64,000 nt of DNA from positions 1 to 64,000 of the forward strand of contig NZ_QWFZ01000017.1 in assembly GCF_003576315.1 (NCBI RefSeq), given 5' to 3'. Positions 33,453 through 42,472 of this stretch are shown one piece after another. The translations under genes were made by a program, and so were the position numbers. Positions within the stretch are counted from its first letter, which is position 1. The number at the start of each line of letters is the position of its first letter. The notes beneath the pieces were generated by a model. The model made no database searches, was not told the origin of the DNA, and saw only the letters and a list, made by a program, of their open reading frames with translations. The stretch is from Henriciella mobilis (GTDB taxonomy: Bacteria; Pseudomonadota; Alphaproteobacteria; Caulobacterales; Hyphomonadaceae).

Positions 33453-34028
33453 CTAAGCGACGACCGATTGTTTCTGGGCCTGGTGTTTGCCCTCGCAGAG
33501 TTCTTCCACGATCTTGTCGTTAAACGCGGGAAGGTCGTCCGGGTTGCGTGAGGTCACCAGACCGGAGTCCACGACCACCGGCTCATCGGAGACGACGGCC
33601 CCGGCATTCTTGAGGTCCTGCTGGATTGCCTTGAAGCCGGTCATCTTGCGGCCATTCACAAGTCCGGCGGAAATCAGCACCTGCGGGCCATGGCAGATGG
33701 AGAAGACGGGCTTCTTCTGCGCGAAGAAGGCGGAGGCGAAATCCAGCGCCTTCTGGTTGACGCGAAGCGCATCGGGATTGAACAGGCCGCCAGGGATGAG
33801 CAGGGCGTCGAAATCCTCGGCCTTGGCCTCATCCAGCTTCTGGTCGACAGGCACCTTGATGCCGTGTTCGCGGTGGCGGTTGGCTTTTACCTCGCCGTCT
33901 TCCGGCGAAACGACCAGCGCGACACCGCCGGCATTCTCGATGGCTTCCTTGGGCGATGTCAGCTCGACTTCCTCAAAGCCGTCAGCGGCGAGGATGGCTA
34001 CGGTTCGTCCTTCAGCTCTCTGGGTCAT
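33453..34028 (-). CDS. Type 1 glutamine amidotransferase-like PfpI/DJ-1 family protein
   Basis: This 191-residue protein of the DJ-1/PfpI superfamily has its nucleophile Cys in VFSICHGPQVLIS and the upstream Glu in ADGFEEVELTSP, completing the usual pair; LIPGGLFNPDALR is also typical. Family members are described as proteases, glyoxalases or deglycases, and the activity of this one is open. The ATG at 34028 follows AGAAGGAG; longer in-frame starts lack a site. It is monocistronic with its own terminator. Confidence 0.9.
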   Translation of the reverse strand: MTQRAEGRTVAILAADGFEEVELTSPKEAIENAGGVALVVSPEDGEVKANRHREHGIKVPVDQKLDEAKAEDFDALLIPGGLFNPDALRVNQKALDFASAFFAQKKPVFSICHGPQVLISAGLVNGRKMTGFKAIQQDLKNAGAVVSDEPVVVDSGLVTSRNPDDLPAFNDKIVEELCEGKHQAQKQSVVA

Positions 34029-34290
34029 TTGAATCTCCTTCTGAGTTTCTTGCGGATCATGGCGGCGATCAGTCGATGCGCCATCTGCCTGAACAACGAA
34101 GGCGGGCGGGGTCGCGTTCCAGAGGTAGACTGTTTTGCGGGGGAAGGGTCCTGGGGCGCCGTCATGACGATCTGTCTCCTGGGCAGGCGGGCGGGACGGC
34201 ATCGCGCGCTGTCAGGCGGGCCCTGCCGGGATCAGGAGATTAACGAGGCATGGCGGCAAGCGTTCCCGGCAGGCGCGCTCGCCGGCAGCG

Positions 34291-34749
34291 CTAATGATGC
34301 TCGTGGCGCTCGATATCCTCGGCGAGGCGGTCGACCGAAGCCATTTCGTGATCCTCTGCCGCCTTGTTGGCCGCCTTCAGGAAGGCGCCGGGTTTCGCCA
34401 TTGGTGGAAACTGGATTTCGCCCTCGCCGCGCCCTTCGATCAGCAGCGTGCCAAAGCCGAACAGCCGGCCGATGATCCCCTGGTCGAGGTCGGCCCCTTC
34501 GATGGAGGAGAGCGAGAGCTGGTCGACATGCGCCGACAGGATGCCCTTCTTCATCACGATGCGCCTGTTGGTGACGGCGAACTCCGTCGTATTGAGGCGC
34601 AGCATCTCATAGATGAACCAGATGATGCCGATGATCAGGATGCCGAAGACGATCAGCACCAGCCAGGCCCGCGCATACCACAGCCAGTGGAACTTGCCCC
34701 AATGCAGGACCTGCTCATTCTCCGACAGGCTCTTTTCGATATAGCGCAT
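34291..34749 (-). CDS. Bacterial PH-domain membrane protein
   Basis: This 152-residue protein has two closely spaced hydrophobic helices (about 21-47: WLWYARAWLVLIVFGILIIG and on) followed by a bacterial PH (DUF304-type) domain with LNTTEFAVTNRRIVMKKG and LSLSSIEGADLDQGIIGRLFGFGTL, the standard signature. The C-terminus is His/Glu-rich. Function of the family is not known; a membrane-associated scaffold is usual speculation. It is divergent from bipA. Confidence 0.88.
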   Translation of the reverse strand: MRYIEKSLSENEQVLHWGKFHWLWYARAWLVLIVFGILIIGIIWFIYEMLRLNTTEFAVTNRRIVMKKGILSAHVDQLSLSSIEGADLDQGIIGRLFGFGTLLIEGRGEGEIQFPPMAKPGAFLKAANKAAEDHEMASVDRLAEDIERHEHH

Positions 34750-34897
34750 ATGACCTTCGACTCCTCGCTGGCAGCACCGGATTGAACGGCCCGTACCTTA
34801 ACCCCGTTCCCATGACATGCGAGACAAGCCTCGCCAATAAGGGCAGTTCCGTGTACATGGCCCGCCATACAAAGCCCTTCCGAAAGCACTCCCTCCC

Positions 34898-36730
34898 ATG
34901 ACTGAGCCCACCGCGCTTCGCAACATTGCGATCATCGCCCACGTTGACCATGGCAAGACGACACTGGTCGATTGCCTGCTGAAGCAGTCCGGCACGTTCC
35001 GCGAAAACGAGCAGACCGAAGACCGGATGATGGACTCCAATGACCTGGAGCGCGAGCGGGGCATCACCATCCTCGCCAAGACGACCTCTGTCGTCTGGGG
35101 CGATACGCGCGTCAACATTGTCGACACGCCCGGCCACGCCGACTTTGGCGGCGAGGTGGAGCGGATCCTCAACATGGTGGACGGCGCCATCGTGCTGGTC
35201 GACGCCGCCGAAGGCCCGATGCCGCAGACCAAGTTCGTGGTGTCCAAGGCGCTGAAAGTGGGTCTTCGCCCCATCGTGGCCGTCAACAAGATCGACAAGC
35301 CGGATAGCCGGCCCGACTATGTCATCAACGAAGTGTTCGACCTCTTCGCCGACCTCGGCGCCGATGACGAGCAGCTCGATTTCCCGATCCTATACGGTTC
35401 GGCCAAGAATGGCTGGATGAGCCTCGACCATGAAAAGCCGGAAACGGACATGGCCGCGCTGTTCGACCTGGTCATCAAGCACGTCCCCGAACCGAAGACC
35501 GAGGACGGCCCGTTCCGCATGCTGGCCACCACCATTTCGGCAGATAATTTCCTCGGCCGCATCCTCACCGGCCGCATCACGTCCGGCACGGTGAAGCCGA
35601 ACCAAACGGTTAAGGTGCTCTCGCGCGATGGCGAGCTGGTCGAGCAGGGGCGTGTCTCCAAGGTGCTCGCCTTCCGGGGCCTTGGCCGCGAACCCATCGA
35701 CGAAGGCGTCGCCGGCGACATCGTGTCCATTTCCGGCCTCACCAAGGCCAATGTGGCCGACACCTTCGTCGACCCGTCCGTCTCCGAGCCGATCGAGGCC
35801 CAGCCCATCGACCCGCCGACCCTGTCCATGACCTTCCGTGTCAATGACAGCCCGCTGGCCGGCACCGAGGGCACGAAGGTCACCTCGCGGATGATCTGGG
35901 ACCGGCTGGTGAAAGAGGCCGAAGGCAATGTCGCGCTGAAGGTCGAGCGCTCGGCCGAGGCCGAAGCCTTCACCGTGTCCGGCCGGGGCGAACTTCAGCT
36001 CGCCGTGCTGATCGAGACGATGCGCCGCGAAGGCTTCGAGCTTGGCGTGATGCGCCCGAAGGTCGTGATGAAGGAAGACCCCGATTCGGGCGAAAAGCTG
36101 GAGCCGATCGAGGAAGTCGTCATCGATGTCGACGACGAGCATACCGGCATCATCGTGCAGAAGCTCAATGAGCGCAAAGCCGACATGATGGAGATGAAGC
36201 CGTCAGGGGCCGGCCGTACGCGGCTGGTCTTCCACGCGCCGACGCGCGGCCTGATCGGCTATCAGGGCGAGCTTCTCTCCGACACGCGCGGCACCGCGAT
36301 CATGAACCGCGTCTTCCTCGAATACGCACCTTACAAGGGCCCGATCAAAGGCCGTCATACGGGCGTGCTGGTCTCCATGGAGCAGGGCGAGGCGGTGGCG
36401 TTCGCACTGTGGAACCTGGAAGACCGCGGGCCGATGATGATCCACCCCGGCGACAAGGTCTATCAGGGCATGATCATCGGCGAGCACAATCGCGACAACG
36501 ACCTGGAAGTAAACGTGCTGAAGGGCAAGAAGCTCTCCAACGTGCGCGCTTCGGGCACCGATGAGGCCGTGCGCCTCACCCCGCCGCTGCAGATGACGCT
36601 GGAGCGCTCGCTCGCCTACATCGCCGACGATGAGCTGGTCGAGGTCACGCCGAAATCGATCCGCCTGCGCAAGATCCACCTCGACCCGCACGAGCGGAAG
36701 AAGGCGGCCAAGGCAGCTGCGAACGCCTGA
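34898..36730 (+). CDS. typA: Ribosome-associated GTPase BipA/TypA
   Basis: This 610-residue translational GTPase binds the ribosome in the EF-G position and helps 50S assembly and stress adaptation. G1 [10 protein letters not shown], switch motif [15 protein letters not shown]3 DTPGHADFG and G4 NKIDKPDSR are all present. Domain II and the C-terminal BipA-specific domain ([23 protein letters not shown] variant [15 protein letters not shown]) follow. The start at 34898 fits the family N-terminus ([13 protein letters not shown]). Confidence 0.98.
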   Translation: MTEPTALRNIAIIAHVDHGKTTLVDCLLKQSGTFRENEQTEDRMMDSNDLERERGITILAKTTSVVWGDTRVNIVDTPGHADFGGEVERILNMVDGAIVLVDAAEGPMPQTKFVVSKALKVGLRPIVAVNKIDKPDSRPDYVINEVFDLFADLGADDEQLDFPILYGSAKNGWMSLDHEKPETDMAALFDLVIKHVPEPKTEDGPFRMLATTISADNFLGRILTGRITSGTVKPNQTVKVLSRDGELVEQGRVSKVLAFRGLGREPIDEGVAGDIVSISGLTKANVADTFVDPSVSEPIEAQPIDPPTLSMTFRVNDSPLAGTEGTKVTSRMIWDRLVKEAEGNVALKVERSAEAEAFTVSGRGELQLAVLIETMRREGFELGVMRPKVVMKEDPDSGEKLEPIEEVVIDVDDEHTGIIVQKLNERKADMMEMKPSGAGRTRLVFHAPTRGLIGYQGELLSDTRGTAIMNRVFLEYAPYKGPIKGRHTGVLVSMEQGEAVAFALWNLEDRGPMMIHPGDKVYQGMIIGEHNRDNDLEVNVLKGKKLSNVRASGTDEAVRLTPPLQMTLERSLAYIADDELVEVTPKSIRLRKIHLDPHERKKAAKAAANA

Positions 36731-36787
36731 GGCCGCCTCCCCGTCCGGCAAGCAGCTGCCTGTCCCCCGGCAGGCAGTGCGCCCGGC

Positions 36788-36964
36788 CTATTCGCGCCAG
36801 AGGCCGGCGCCGGTGCCCGCACCATCCTTGATATGCATGGAGAAGGAGCCTGTGCGGCCTTCGACATCGCCGCCCGTACCGATCAGGCCGCCGACGGTGA
36901 ATGATAATTGCCTGATCGTTCTTCCCGGCCACCGGACCGGCCGGGACGGCGCAGTGCTGTTCAT
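36788..36964 (-). pseudogene. Gene remnant or small gene of unknown function
   Basis: A 58-codon minus-strand frame starts with ATG and ends with TAG at 36788. Its last 37 codons read like real protein (FTVGGLIGTGGDVEGRTG, ending GAGLWRE) with the high third-position GC of true genes here. The first 20 codons look like noise. The simplest reading is the surviving 3' end of a larger deleted gene. The rest of 36731-37041 shows nothing else. Confidence 0.35.
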
Positions 36965-37041
36965 CGGTTGGTAATCAGAACGTCTGTCTTTCTGTCACGC
37001 TTGCCACAAAAAAATGGGCAAGGGGAACTGAGGGGAAACAG

Positions 37042-37869
37042 ATGAACAATCGGATCAGTGCGGCGTCCATCGCCGCAGCAATCGGCGTATGCGTCGCCTA
37101 TGCAGGGCCGGCGCAGGCCGAGGAGAAGGCCCACCAGTCGGTGGCAGACGATGATGGCGCGCTTTGCCTCACCTTCGGGCCGCAGTCGCCGCGGGATATT
37201 TCAAAGGTGGACGGCATCAATCCGGTTGTATTCGGTCTGGCGCCACCGCGTACTGAAATGGAACTTTGTAATATCCACACGCACACCAATGCCGAGCACA
37301 AGGGGCCGGGCTACAGCGTCTTCGTCAGTGATGGCGAGCATGGCGGCTATGCCTGCAACGAGACCGGGTCGCTGAGCGAGGCCGAGCTCGAGCCGCTCGA
37401 GGGCGAGTTTCATGGCGTTGCGCCGGGCGATACGATCGAGGTCCACTGGGTGCACACGACCTGCACGGCAGAGCCTGGCCCGGGGCTCGGGTCCTGCGTG
37501 CCGGAGGGTTGCGAGAACCCGGTCCTGCGCGTCGAGGCGCAGACCTTTCTTGTCGTGAATGACCGTTATGCGCTGGATTTCATGGACATGGTCAGCGTCA
37601 AGCATGGCGGCGGCTACTTCCAGCCGGGCGTCATCCCGTCCAATACGGGCACGCCGGTCGTCTATCTCGGCTCGACCACCGGCCCGAGCTACAACCAGTC
37701 GCAATGCTCGCCGGCCAAGGTGACCTGGAGCGTGCGTCCGCAATGCGCAAAAGTCGACATCGCGACGGTCCATGAATGGGCCGAAATGGGCAATGTCTTC
37801 GAGGAAGATCACTCCCACGGCGTGCGCCAGCTGGTGACCGCGCCGGAGCTTCTCTCGTCCATCGATTAG
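37042..37869 (+). CDS. Delta-class carbonic anhydrase, periplasmic
   Basis: This 275-residue protein has a signal peptide (about 1-26, ending AGPAQA). The zinc-histidine motif is CNIHTHTNAEHKGPGYSVF, with a further histidine segment IEVHWVHTTC; PVVYLGSTTGPSYNQSQCSP and the end FDEDH-type FEEDHSHGVR complete the pattern of bacterial delta-class carbonic anhydrases. These reversibly hydrate CO2. Several cysteines could form disulfides, fitting export. It is monocistronic, with GGGGAA upstream of the start. Class assignment rests on recall of the motif order. Confidence 0.8.
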   Translation: MNNRISAASIAAAIGVCVAYAGPAQAEEKAHQSVADDDGALCLTFGPQSPRDISKVDGINPVVFGLAPPRTEMELCNIHTHTNAEHKGPGYSVFVSDGEHGGYACNETGSLSEAELEPLEGEFHGVAPGDTIEVHWVHTTCTAEPGPGLGSCVPEGCENPVLRVEAQTFLVVNDRYALDFMDMVSVKHGGGYFQPGVIPSNTGTPVVYLGSTTGPSYNQSQCSPAKVTWSVRPQCAKVDIATVHEWAEMGNVFEEDHSHGVRQLVTAPELLSSID

Positions 37870-37901
37870 AGCCGACCATCACGGCTCCAGGCTGGCCGGT
37901 T

Positions 37902-38426
37902 TCAGTTCTTCACGCTGGGATCGGTCAGCCTTTCTATGGCTTCACGCTTGACGCCATCGACGGCCGGCGCGAGCTGGTCGAGGCCGCTGGCCAAAGAGCC
38001 ATTGGCGACCTCGTCGAAGACGACCCGCGTGCCCGCGCCGTCCTCCAGCGGCTCCAGCGTGATCGTCCAGATGACCTGCACACCCATGCCCTGCAGCGGG
38101 CCGAAAGGCGCATCGAGACGCAGCATCCTGCCGTCCATGACCGCCAGGACCCGCCCGTGCTCAACTGAATTGCCCTCCCAGCTTTCCAGCCACACACCGC
38201 CTGCCTGCGGGTTCAGCCAGAGATGGTGGGCATTGCCGGAATAGGTATGATCCGGATGCCACCAGCTATCCGGCATCAGCAGCCGTTCCCAGAGCTTGTC
38301 CGGCGCGATGGGGGAGGTGGCCTCATGGCGCAGCGTGTAATGGTCCGGTGTGGCGGAGACAATTTCGCCACTGGCTGTTGCAGCCAGCCCGGCCAGGGAT
38401 ACGGTCACAATCGCTTGTCTGAGCAT
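37902..38426 (-). CDS. Exported SRPBCC/START-like protein
   Basis: This 174-residue protein has a cleavable signal (MLRQAIVTVSLAGLAATASG) and an SRPBCC fold: a hydrophobic ligand cavity protein with HEATSPIAPDKLWERLLMPDSWWHPDHTYSG and the C-terminal helix GLDQLAPAVDGVKREAIERL. SRPBCC proteins are usually cytoplasmic, so the export signal is uncommon. The ATG at 38426 follows GGAGGA. It is convergent with the carbonic anhydrase gene. Ligand unknown. Confidence 0.78.
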   Translation of the reverse strand: MLRQAIVTVSLAGLAATASGEIVSATPDHYTLRHEATSPIAPDKLWERLLMPDSWWHPDHTYSGNAHHLWLNPQAGGVWLESWEGNSVEHGRVLAVMDGRMLRLDAPFGPLQGMGVQVIWTITLEPLEDGAGTRVVFDEVANGSLASGLDQLAPAVDGVKREAIERLTDPSVKN

Positions 38427-38567
38427 GGGTGCTGTCCTCCGTGACGGGAGTATTGACGCTGGACGCGGCGCTGGCAATTGCCTGTCGGGGCGGCGCGGAA
38501 TTCGCCTGACGATTGAATCTGCAGCCGCCATATCGACCATCCTCCGTTTGCGTCATAAAGTTGCCAT

Positions 38568-39017
38568 ATGGACTTGATGTCGCATCGGGCCGCTGGCTGG
38601 TCGATCCGTTTGAGATTGAAATCGGACAATTCCCGAATTGAGAACCTGTTTCGTGATTGCCTGACCGCCTTCACCTGGCGCGGACAGGAGACCGAGGAAA
38701 TCATCCGCCTTCGCCATGCGCTCAGCGTTTCAGACTGTCTGATTGCGCAGGAAAAGCAGGCTGGCCTCGTTGGCTTCCTCGTCCTGGAGCGCCCGAAAGC
38801 CTATGTTTCGCACCTCTTTGTCGATGCCGACTGGCGCCTTTGCGGGGTCGGGTCCGGCTTGCTGGCGGTGGCCCGCGACCTCGCCCGCGCGCCGCTCAGC
38901 CTTGATGTCGACGTGCAGAACGACTTTGCCATGCGCGCCTACAAGGCGATGGGCTGGGTCGAGAAAGTCGGCACCAACCCGACCCGGCCGGAGCAAAAAC
39001 GCCTGACCGGGCCGTAG
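38568..39017 (+). CDS. GNAT family N-acetyltransferase
   Basis: This 149-residue acetyltransferase has VDADWRLCGVGSGLLAVARDLA as its acetyl-CoA loop, preceded by KAYVSHLFVDA and followed by NDFAMRAYKAMGWVEKVG. Two in-frame ATGs nine bases apart (38568, 38577) are possible starts and neither has a strong ribosome-binding site. It is convergent with the adenine deaminase gene, with 11 bases between stops. Substrate unknown. Confidence 0.78.
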   Translation: MDLMSHRAAGWSIRLRLKSDNSRIENLFRDCLTAFTWRGQETEEIIRLRHALSVSDCLIAQEKQAGLVGFLVLERPKAYVSHLFVDADWRLCGVGSGLLAVARDLARAPLSLDVDVQNDFAMRAYKAMGWVEKVGTNPTRPEQKRLTGP

Positions 39018-39028
39018 GCGCAGCCACC

Positions 39029-40054
39029 CTAGACCATTGAAGCTGCGACCTTGTCGATTTCGGCCAGGTGTCTTGCCTGCTCGGCTTCCGGCAGGAAGGC
39101 GCCGGTGAAACTGTTCTTCGCCAGCTGGATGATCTCCTCGCGCGTCAGGCCGACCGCCTTCGCCGTCTCGCGGAAATTCTGGTTCATATAGCCGCCGAAA
39201 TAGGCCGGATCGTCGGAATTGATCGTCGCCTTCAGGCCGAGCGCGAGCATCTTCTTCATCGGATGATCCTTGAGGTCATCGACGACGCAGAGCGACAGGT
39301 TCGACAGCGGACAGACGGTCAGCGTCAGCCCGGCCTCGCGGATGCGGGCGGTGAGGGCATCGTCCTCGAGCGAGCGGTTGCCATGGTCGATCCGGTCGAT
39401 CTTCAGGAGGTCCAGCGCCTCGTAGACGTAGTCCGGCGGGCCTTCCTCGCCGGCATGGGCGACAAGCTTCAGCCCCTTCTCGCGCGCCGCGGCGAAGACG
39501 CGCTCGAACTTTGAGGGCGGATGGCCGACCTCTGAAGAATCGAGCCCGACGCCGTGGATGCGGTCGAGCCAGGGTTCGGCCTGCGCCAATGTCTCGAAGG
39601 CATCCTCTTCCGGCAGGTGGCGCAGGAAGCACATGATCAGCCGGTAGGTGATGCCGTATTTTTCCTCCGCCGCGTCAAGAGCCTTCAGGATGCCGCCGAT
39701 CGGCACGTCGAAGGGCAGGCCGCGTTCGGTATGGCCCTGCGGGTCGAAGAAGACCTCGACATGGCGGACATTGTCGGCCGCCACGCGTTTCAGATAGGCA
39801 TCCGTCAGGTCGTGGAAGTCGGCCTCGGTCTGCAGCACCGACATGCCCTGATAGTAGATGTCGAGGAAGTCCTGCAGGTTCGAGAAATCATAGGCCGCGC
39901 GCACGTCTTCCAGCGTCTTGAAGGGGATGTCCACGCCATTGCGCTCGGCGAACATCATCAGCTGTTCCGGCTCAAGGCTGCCTTCCAGGTGCAGGTGCAG
40001 CTCGGCCTTGGGCAGGGCGGCGATGAGGGCGTCGAGATCGTCAGTGGTCGTCAT
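39029..40054 (-). CDS. Adenine deaminase (adenosine deaminase superfamily)
   Basis: This 341-residue metal-dependent deaminase has the metal motif AELHLHLEGS at the N-terminus, then VAHAGEEGPPDYV, RIDHGNRSLED and NSDDPAYFGGY. The segment GVGLDSSEVGHPPSKFERVF is the mark of the adenine-specific branch (Pseudomonas/yeast Aah1-like), not of true adenosine deaminase, so adenine to hypoxanthine is the likely reaction. The start at 40054 (MTTTDDLD) fits the family; a longer in-frame start adds 19 residues without support. Monocistronic. Confidence 0.9.
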   Translation of the reverse strand: MTTTDDLDALIAALPKAELHLHLEGSLEPEQLMMFAERNGVDIPFKTLEDVRAAYDFSNLQDFLDIYYQGMSVLQTEADFHDLTDAYLKRVAADNVRHVEVFFDPQGHTERGLPFDVPIGGILKALDAAEEKYGITYRLIMCFLRHLPEEDAFETLAQAEPWLDRIHGVGLDSSEVGHPPSKFERVFAAAREKGLKLVAHAGEEGPPDYVYEALDLLKIDRIDHGNRSLEDDALTARIREAGLTLTVCPLSNLSLCVVDDLKDHPMKKMLALGLKATINSDDPAYFGGYMNQNFRETAKAVGLTREEIIQLAKNSFTGAFLPEAEQARHLAEIDKVAASMV

Positions 40055-40209
40055 ATAGTGGCCTGTTTCCTTGTCCTGACTGGACGGGTCGTAACGTATG
40101 AACCCGCCCACTGGGCTGTCTGCAGGCTAACATGTGCTGCGCGCTGGCTTGAGGCAAGGCGTGCTGGTGGAACGACAGATCGCGCCGCGCGGGCCGGCCG
40201 CGCTCTGTC

Positions 40210-41478
40210 CTAACTAGCCTTGGCCAGTGCCTGGCTGGTGCCAGCGTCCCGGGTGGCGATTTCATTGAGGCGCGCCATGTCACGGATGGCGTTCAGCGTC
40301 TGCATGCTTTCGCGGGCAATATTGTTGAGCGCGGACTGCAGGGTTTCCTGGCAGGCTTCCAGGCGCTGTTCGAGCTCCAGGATAATGCCGCTATTCTGGT
40401 CATTGTTCGACATCTCGACCTTCGCCATCAACCGGATCACATCAAGGGCCGTGGCCTGGCGCTTCATGGCCTGGCAGGCGCCGGGCAGGTTCATGCAGCG
40501 CGCGCGGACCGTGTTGAGCGCCAGCTGGGCGCGTTCGTTGAACGTGCCGCTCAGCCGTTCCAGCTGGTCGGTCTCGGCCTCCTTGTCGACGCCGTCGGTC
40601 GCGCCTTCCTCGCTCTGGAAAAAGTCGATCATTTCGCGCTGCAACTGCACGATGAAGTTGAGGAGCAGGGCTTCGTCGAGCGAATTGGCAATGTCGGTCG
40701 CCGTATTGTCGAACTCGCTGAGCAGGGCCCGCAGCTCTTCCAGGAGCGTGACGTAATTGGCCGCGATAACGGCCAGGCCCTCGCCTTCATCGCCCATCTG
40801 GCTGGCAAAGATCCGCAGGTTGAACGGCGTGTTCTTGACCGAGTCCAGCGACGCGGAAATCGCCTTGATGTCGTCCAGCAGGACGTTTGCACTTTTGTGC
40901 AGGCGATCGAAGTTCGAACTCAGCGTGGAGGTGCTGCGCCCCAGCCCCCGGTCGCGTGCATCGAGTTCCTGCTTCAGGGCCTGGGACATGAAGGCTTCAT
41001 AGGATTCAAAGCCCAGTTTGCCGAGCGCCTGATCGATTTCGTCGGCGCTTTGCGCCGGGTCGAGCCCTTCGGTGCGTTCGCGCCCGGCCTGCACGATGTA
41101 GAGGTCCCGGACCTTGTCGAAGAGGCTGCTGGTCGGCTTCAGCCTGATCGACAGGTAGCCGCCATCGACCGGGGCGACCACGGCATAGACCCAGTAATAC
41201 TTGCCGCTTTTGGAGGAATTCTTGACATAGGCACCGATCGGCTGGCCCGCCTTGATGGTCGACCACAGCTTGTAAAACACCCCGCGCGGGGTGTCGGGAT
41301 GACGGATCAGCTTGTGCGGCTTGTCCCACAGGTCCTGGGCTTCATACTCGCTGACGCGCTGGAAAATGCTGTTGCCCGCCTTGATGATCCCGCCTGGATC
41401 GGTGCGGGAAAAGAACAACTCGTTCAGCCGGAAATCGGCTTCCTTACCGCGGTTTTCTGCGTTGGCGGGAGCTTGCAT
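40210..41478 (-). CDS. Soluble PAS-domain protein with a degenerate chemoreceptor-like signalling region
   Basis: This 422-residue protein has no membrane segment. Residues about 20-140 are an Aer-like PAS domain (FFSRTDPGGIIKAGNSIF; DLWDKPHKLIRHPDTPRGVFY; YYWVYAVVAP). A long helical region follows, with a segment NTPFNLRIFASQMGDEGEGLAVIAANYVTL at about 245-275 that aligns with the hairpin tip of methyl-accepting chemotaxis proteins (compare [21 protein letters not shown]) but lacks its key residues. It may be an energy- or redox-sensing signalling protein. A near-CtrA box lies about 50 bases upstream. Confidence 0.78.
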   Translation of the reverse strand: MQAPANAENRGKEADFRLNELFFSRTDPGGIIKAGNSIFQRVSEYEAQDLWDKPHKLIRHPDTPRGVFYKLWSTIKAGQPIGAYVKNSSKSGKYYWVYAVVAPVDGGYLSIRLKPTSSLFDKVRDLYIVQAGRERTEGLDPAQSADEIDQALGKLGFESYEAFMSQALKQELDARDRGLGRSTSTLSSNFDRLHKSANVLLDDIKAISASLDSVKNTPFNLRIFASQMGDEGEGLAVIAANYVTLLEELRALLSEFDNTATDIANSLDEALLLNFIVQLQREMIDFFQSEEGATDGVDKEAETDQLERLSGTFNERAQLALNTVRARCMNLPGACQAMKRQATALDVIRLMAKVEMSNNDQNSGIILELEQRLEACQETLQSALNNIARESMQTLNAIRDMARLNEIATRDAGTSQALAKAS

Positions 41479-41525
41479 GGTCGTGTCTCTTTCTGAGTGA
41501 TCTCTTTGACGTTCTGCGAGATTGG

Positions 41526-41540
41526 TTAAACCAGAATTTA
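41526..41540. promoter_or_regulatory. Near-CtrA box (TTAA-N7-TTTA)
   Basis: TTAA and TTTA are separated by 7 bases in an AT-rich patch 48 bases upstream of the PAS gene start. The Caulobacter CtrA consensus is TTAA-N7-TTAA, so this has one mismatch. The remaining intergenic bases up to 41769 show nothing else clear. Confidence 0.3.
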
Positions 41541-41769
41541 TTTTGCTGCGGGTGGTGCATAAAGCCGGAAGGGGCCGCATCCGCCGGAGGTGTGCGCATC
41601 CCGTGTGCGCCTGTGGCGGCCGGGACTGTTGACTGCAGCTGGCGTGCAGTCCTGCCTCAGAATCGGCGGAAATTGCCAGCATCCCCAATGTCGTGTTTGG
41701 TAAATTCAGGCGCTGCGCTACAAGTTGTGGAAACGGCCTGCAGCGAGCCGGGAAGACAAGGGTGATTGT

Positions 41770-42471
41770 ATGGGACTGATCTGGTGGATCCTGCCTGGAC
41801 TGGCTGGTGTTATCGGCTTGATGCTGACCTTTGCCGGGCTTGGGCGTCTGATGAAGCTGCGCCTGGCGGCCGGCGGGATGCGTTTCCTGTTCGGCATCGG
41901 CTTTCTCGGCGCCGCCGGCATCGGCACATTCGCCGGCCTCAACCTGCAGACCTACAAGCGCCTGACCTATGAGCGCGCGGTCGCCCAGGTCAGCTTCGAT
42001 GCGCTGGCGGGCGAGGAGAATGCCTATCGGGTGAAGGTGAACCTTGCCGAGGGCGGCACGGTGACCTGCTTTGTCAGCGATGGCAGCGAGGAAGACTGTA
42101 TCCTGCGCGGCGACGAGTTCTCCATGGGCGCGCGCGTCATTACCTTCGAGCCGATGGCCAACATGCTCGGCTATGACAGCGTCTACCGGCTGGAATACAT
42201 GGAAGGGCGCAACACCAAGCGCTACAATACCGCCACGGTCACCGAGGCGACGACCAATGGCCGGGCCCTGTCGAAGAATCCCGGTCTCGACGTCTATGCG
42301 CTGGCCAAGGAAGAGGGCTCACGCTTCGGCATGAGCGGGACGCAGTTCGGTTCGGCCGTCTATGCCCCGATGGGCGACGGGCTGAGCTATGATGTAATCA
42401 TGACGCAGGATGCGCTGACGCTGCAGCCCGGCAACGCGCTGACCCAGCAGGCGATCAATCGGAGGGACTGA
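41770..42471 (+). CDS. Membrane protein of unknown function
   Basis: This 233-residue protein begins MGLIWWILPGLAGVIG, with two membrane helices (about 3-25 and 37-57), then a soluble domain of about 170 residues that contains two cysteines (VTCFVSDGSEEDCIL), possibly a disulfide. A segment GLSYDVIMTQDALTLQPG sits near the end. The start at 41770 is chosen because AAGGGTGA precedes it and it gives a clean membrane start. The methyltransferase gene begins one base after its stop codon, so the two are an operon. No family recognised. Confidence 0.75.
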   Translation: MGLIWWILPGLAGVIGLMLTFAGLGRLMKLRLAAGGMRFLFGIGFLGAAGIGTFAGLNLQTYKRLTYERAVAQVSFDALAGEENAYRVKVNLAEGGTVTCFVSDGSEEDCILRGDEFSMGARVITFEPMANMLGYDSVYRLEYMEGRNTKRYNTATVTEATTNGRALSKNPGLDVYALAKEEGSRFGMSGTQFGSAVYAPMGDGLSYDVIMTQDALTLQPGNALTQQAINRRD

Positions 42472-42472
42472 A

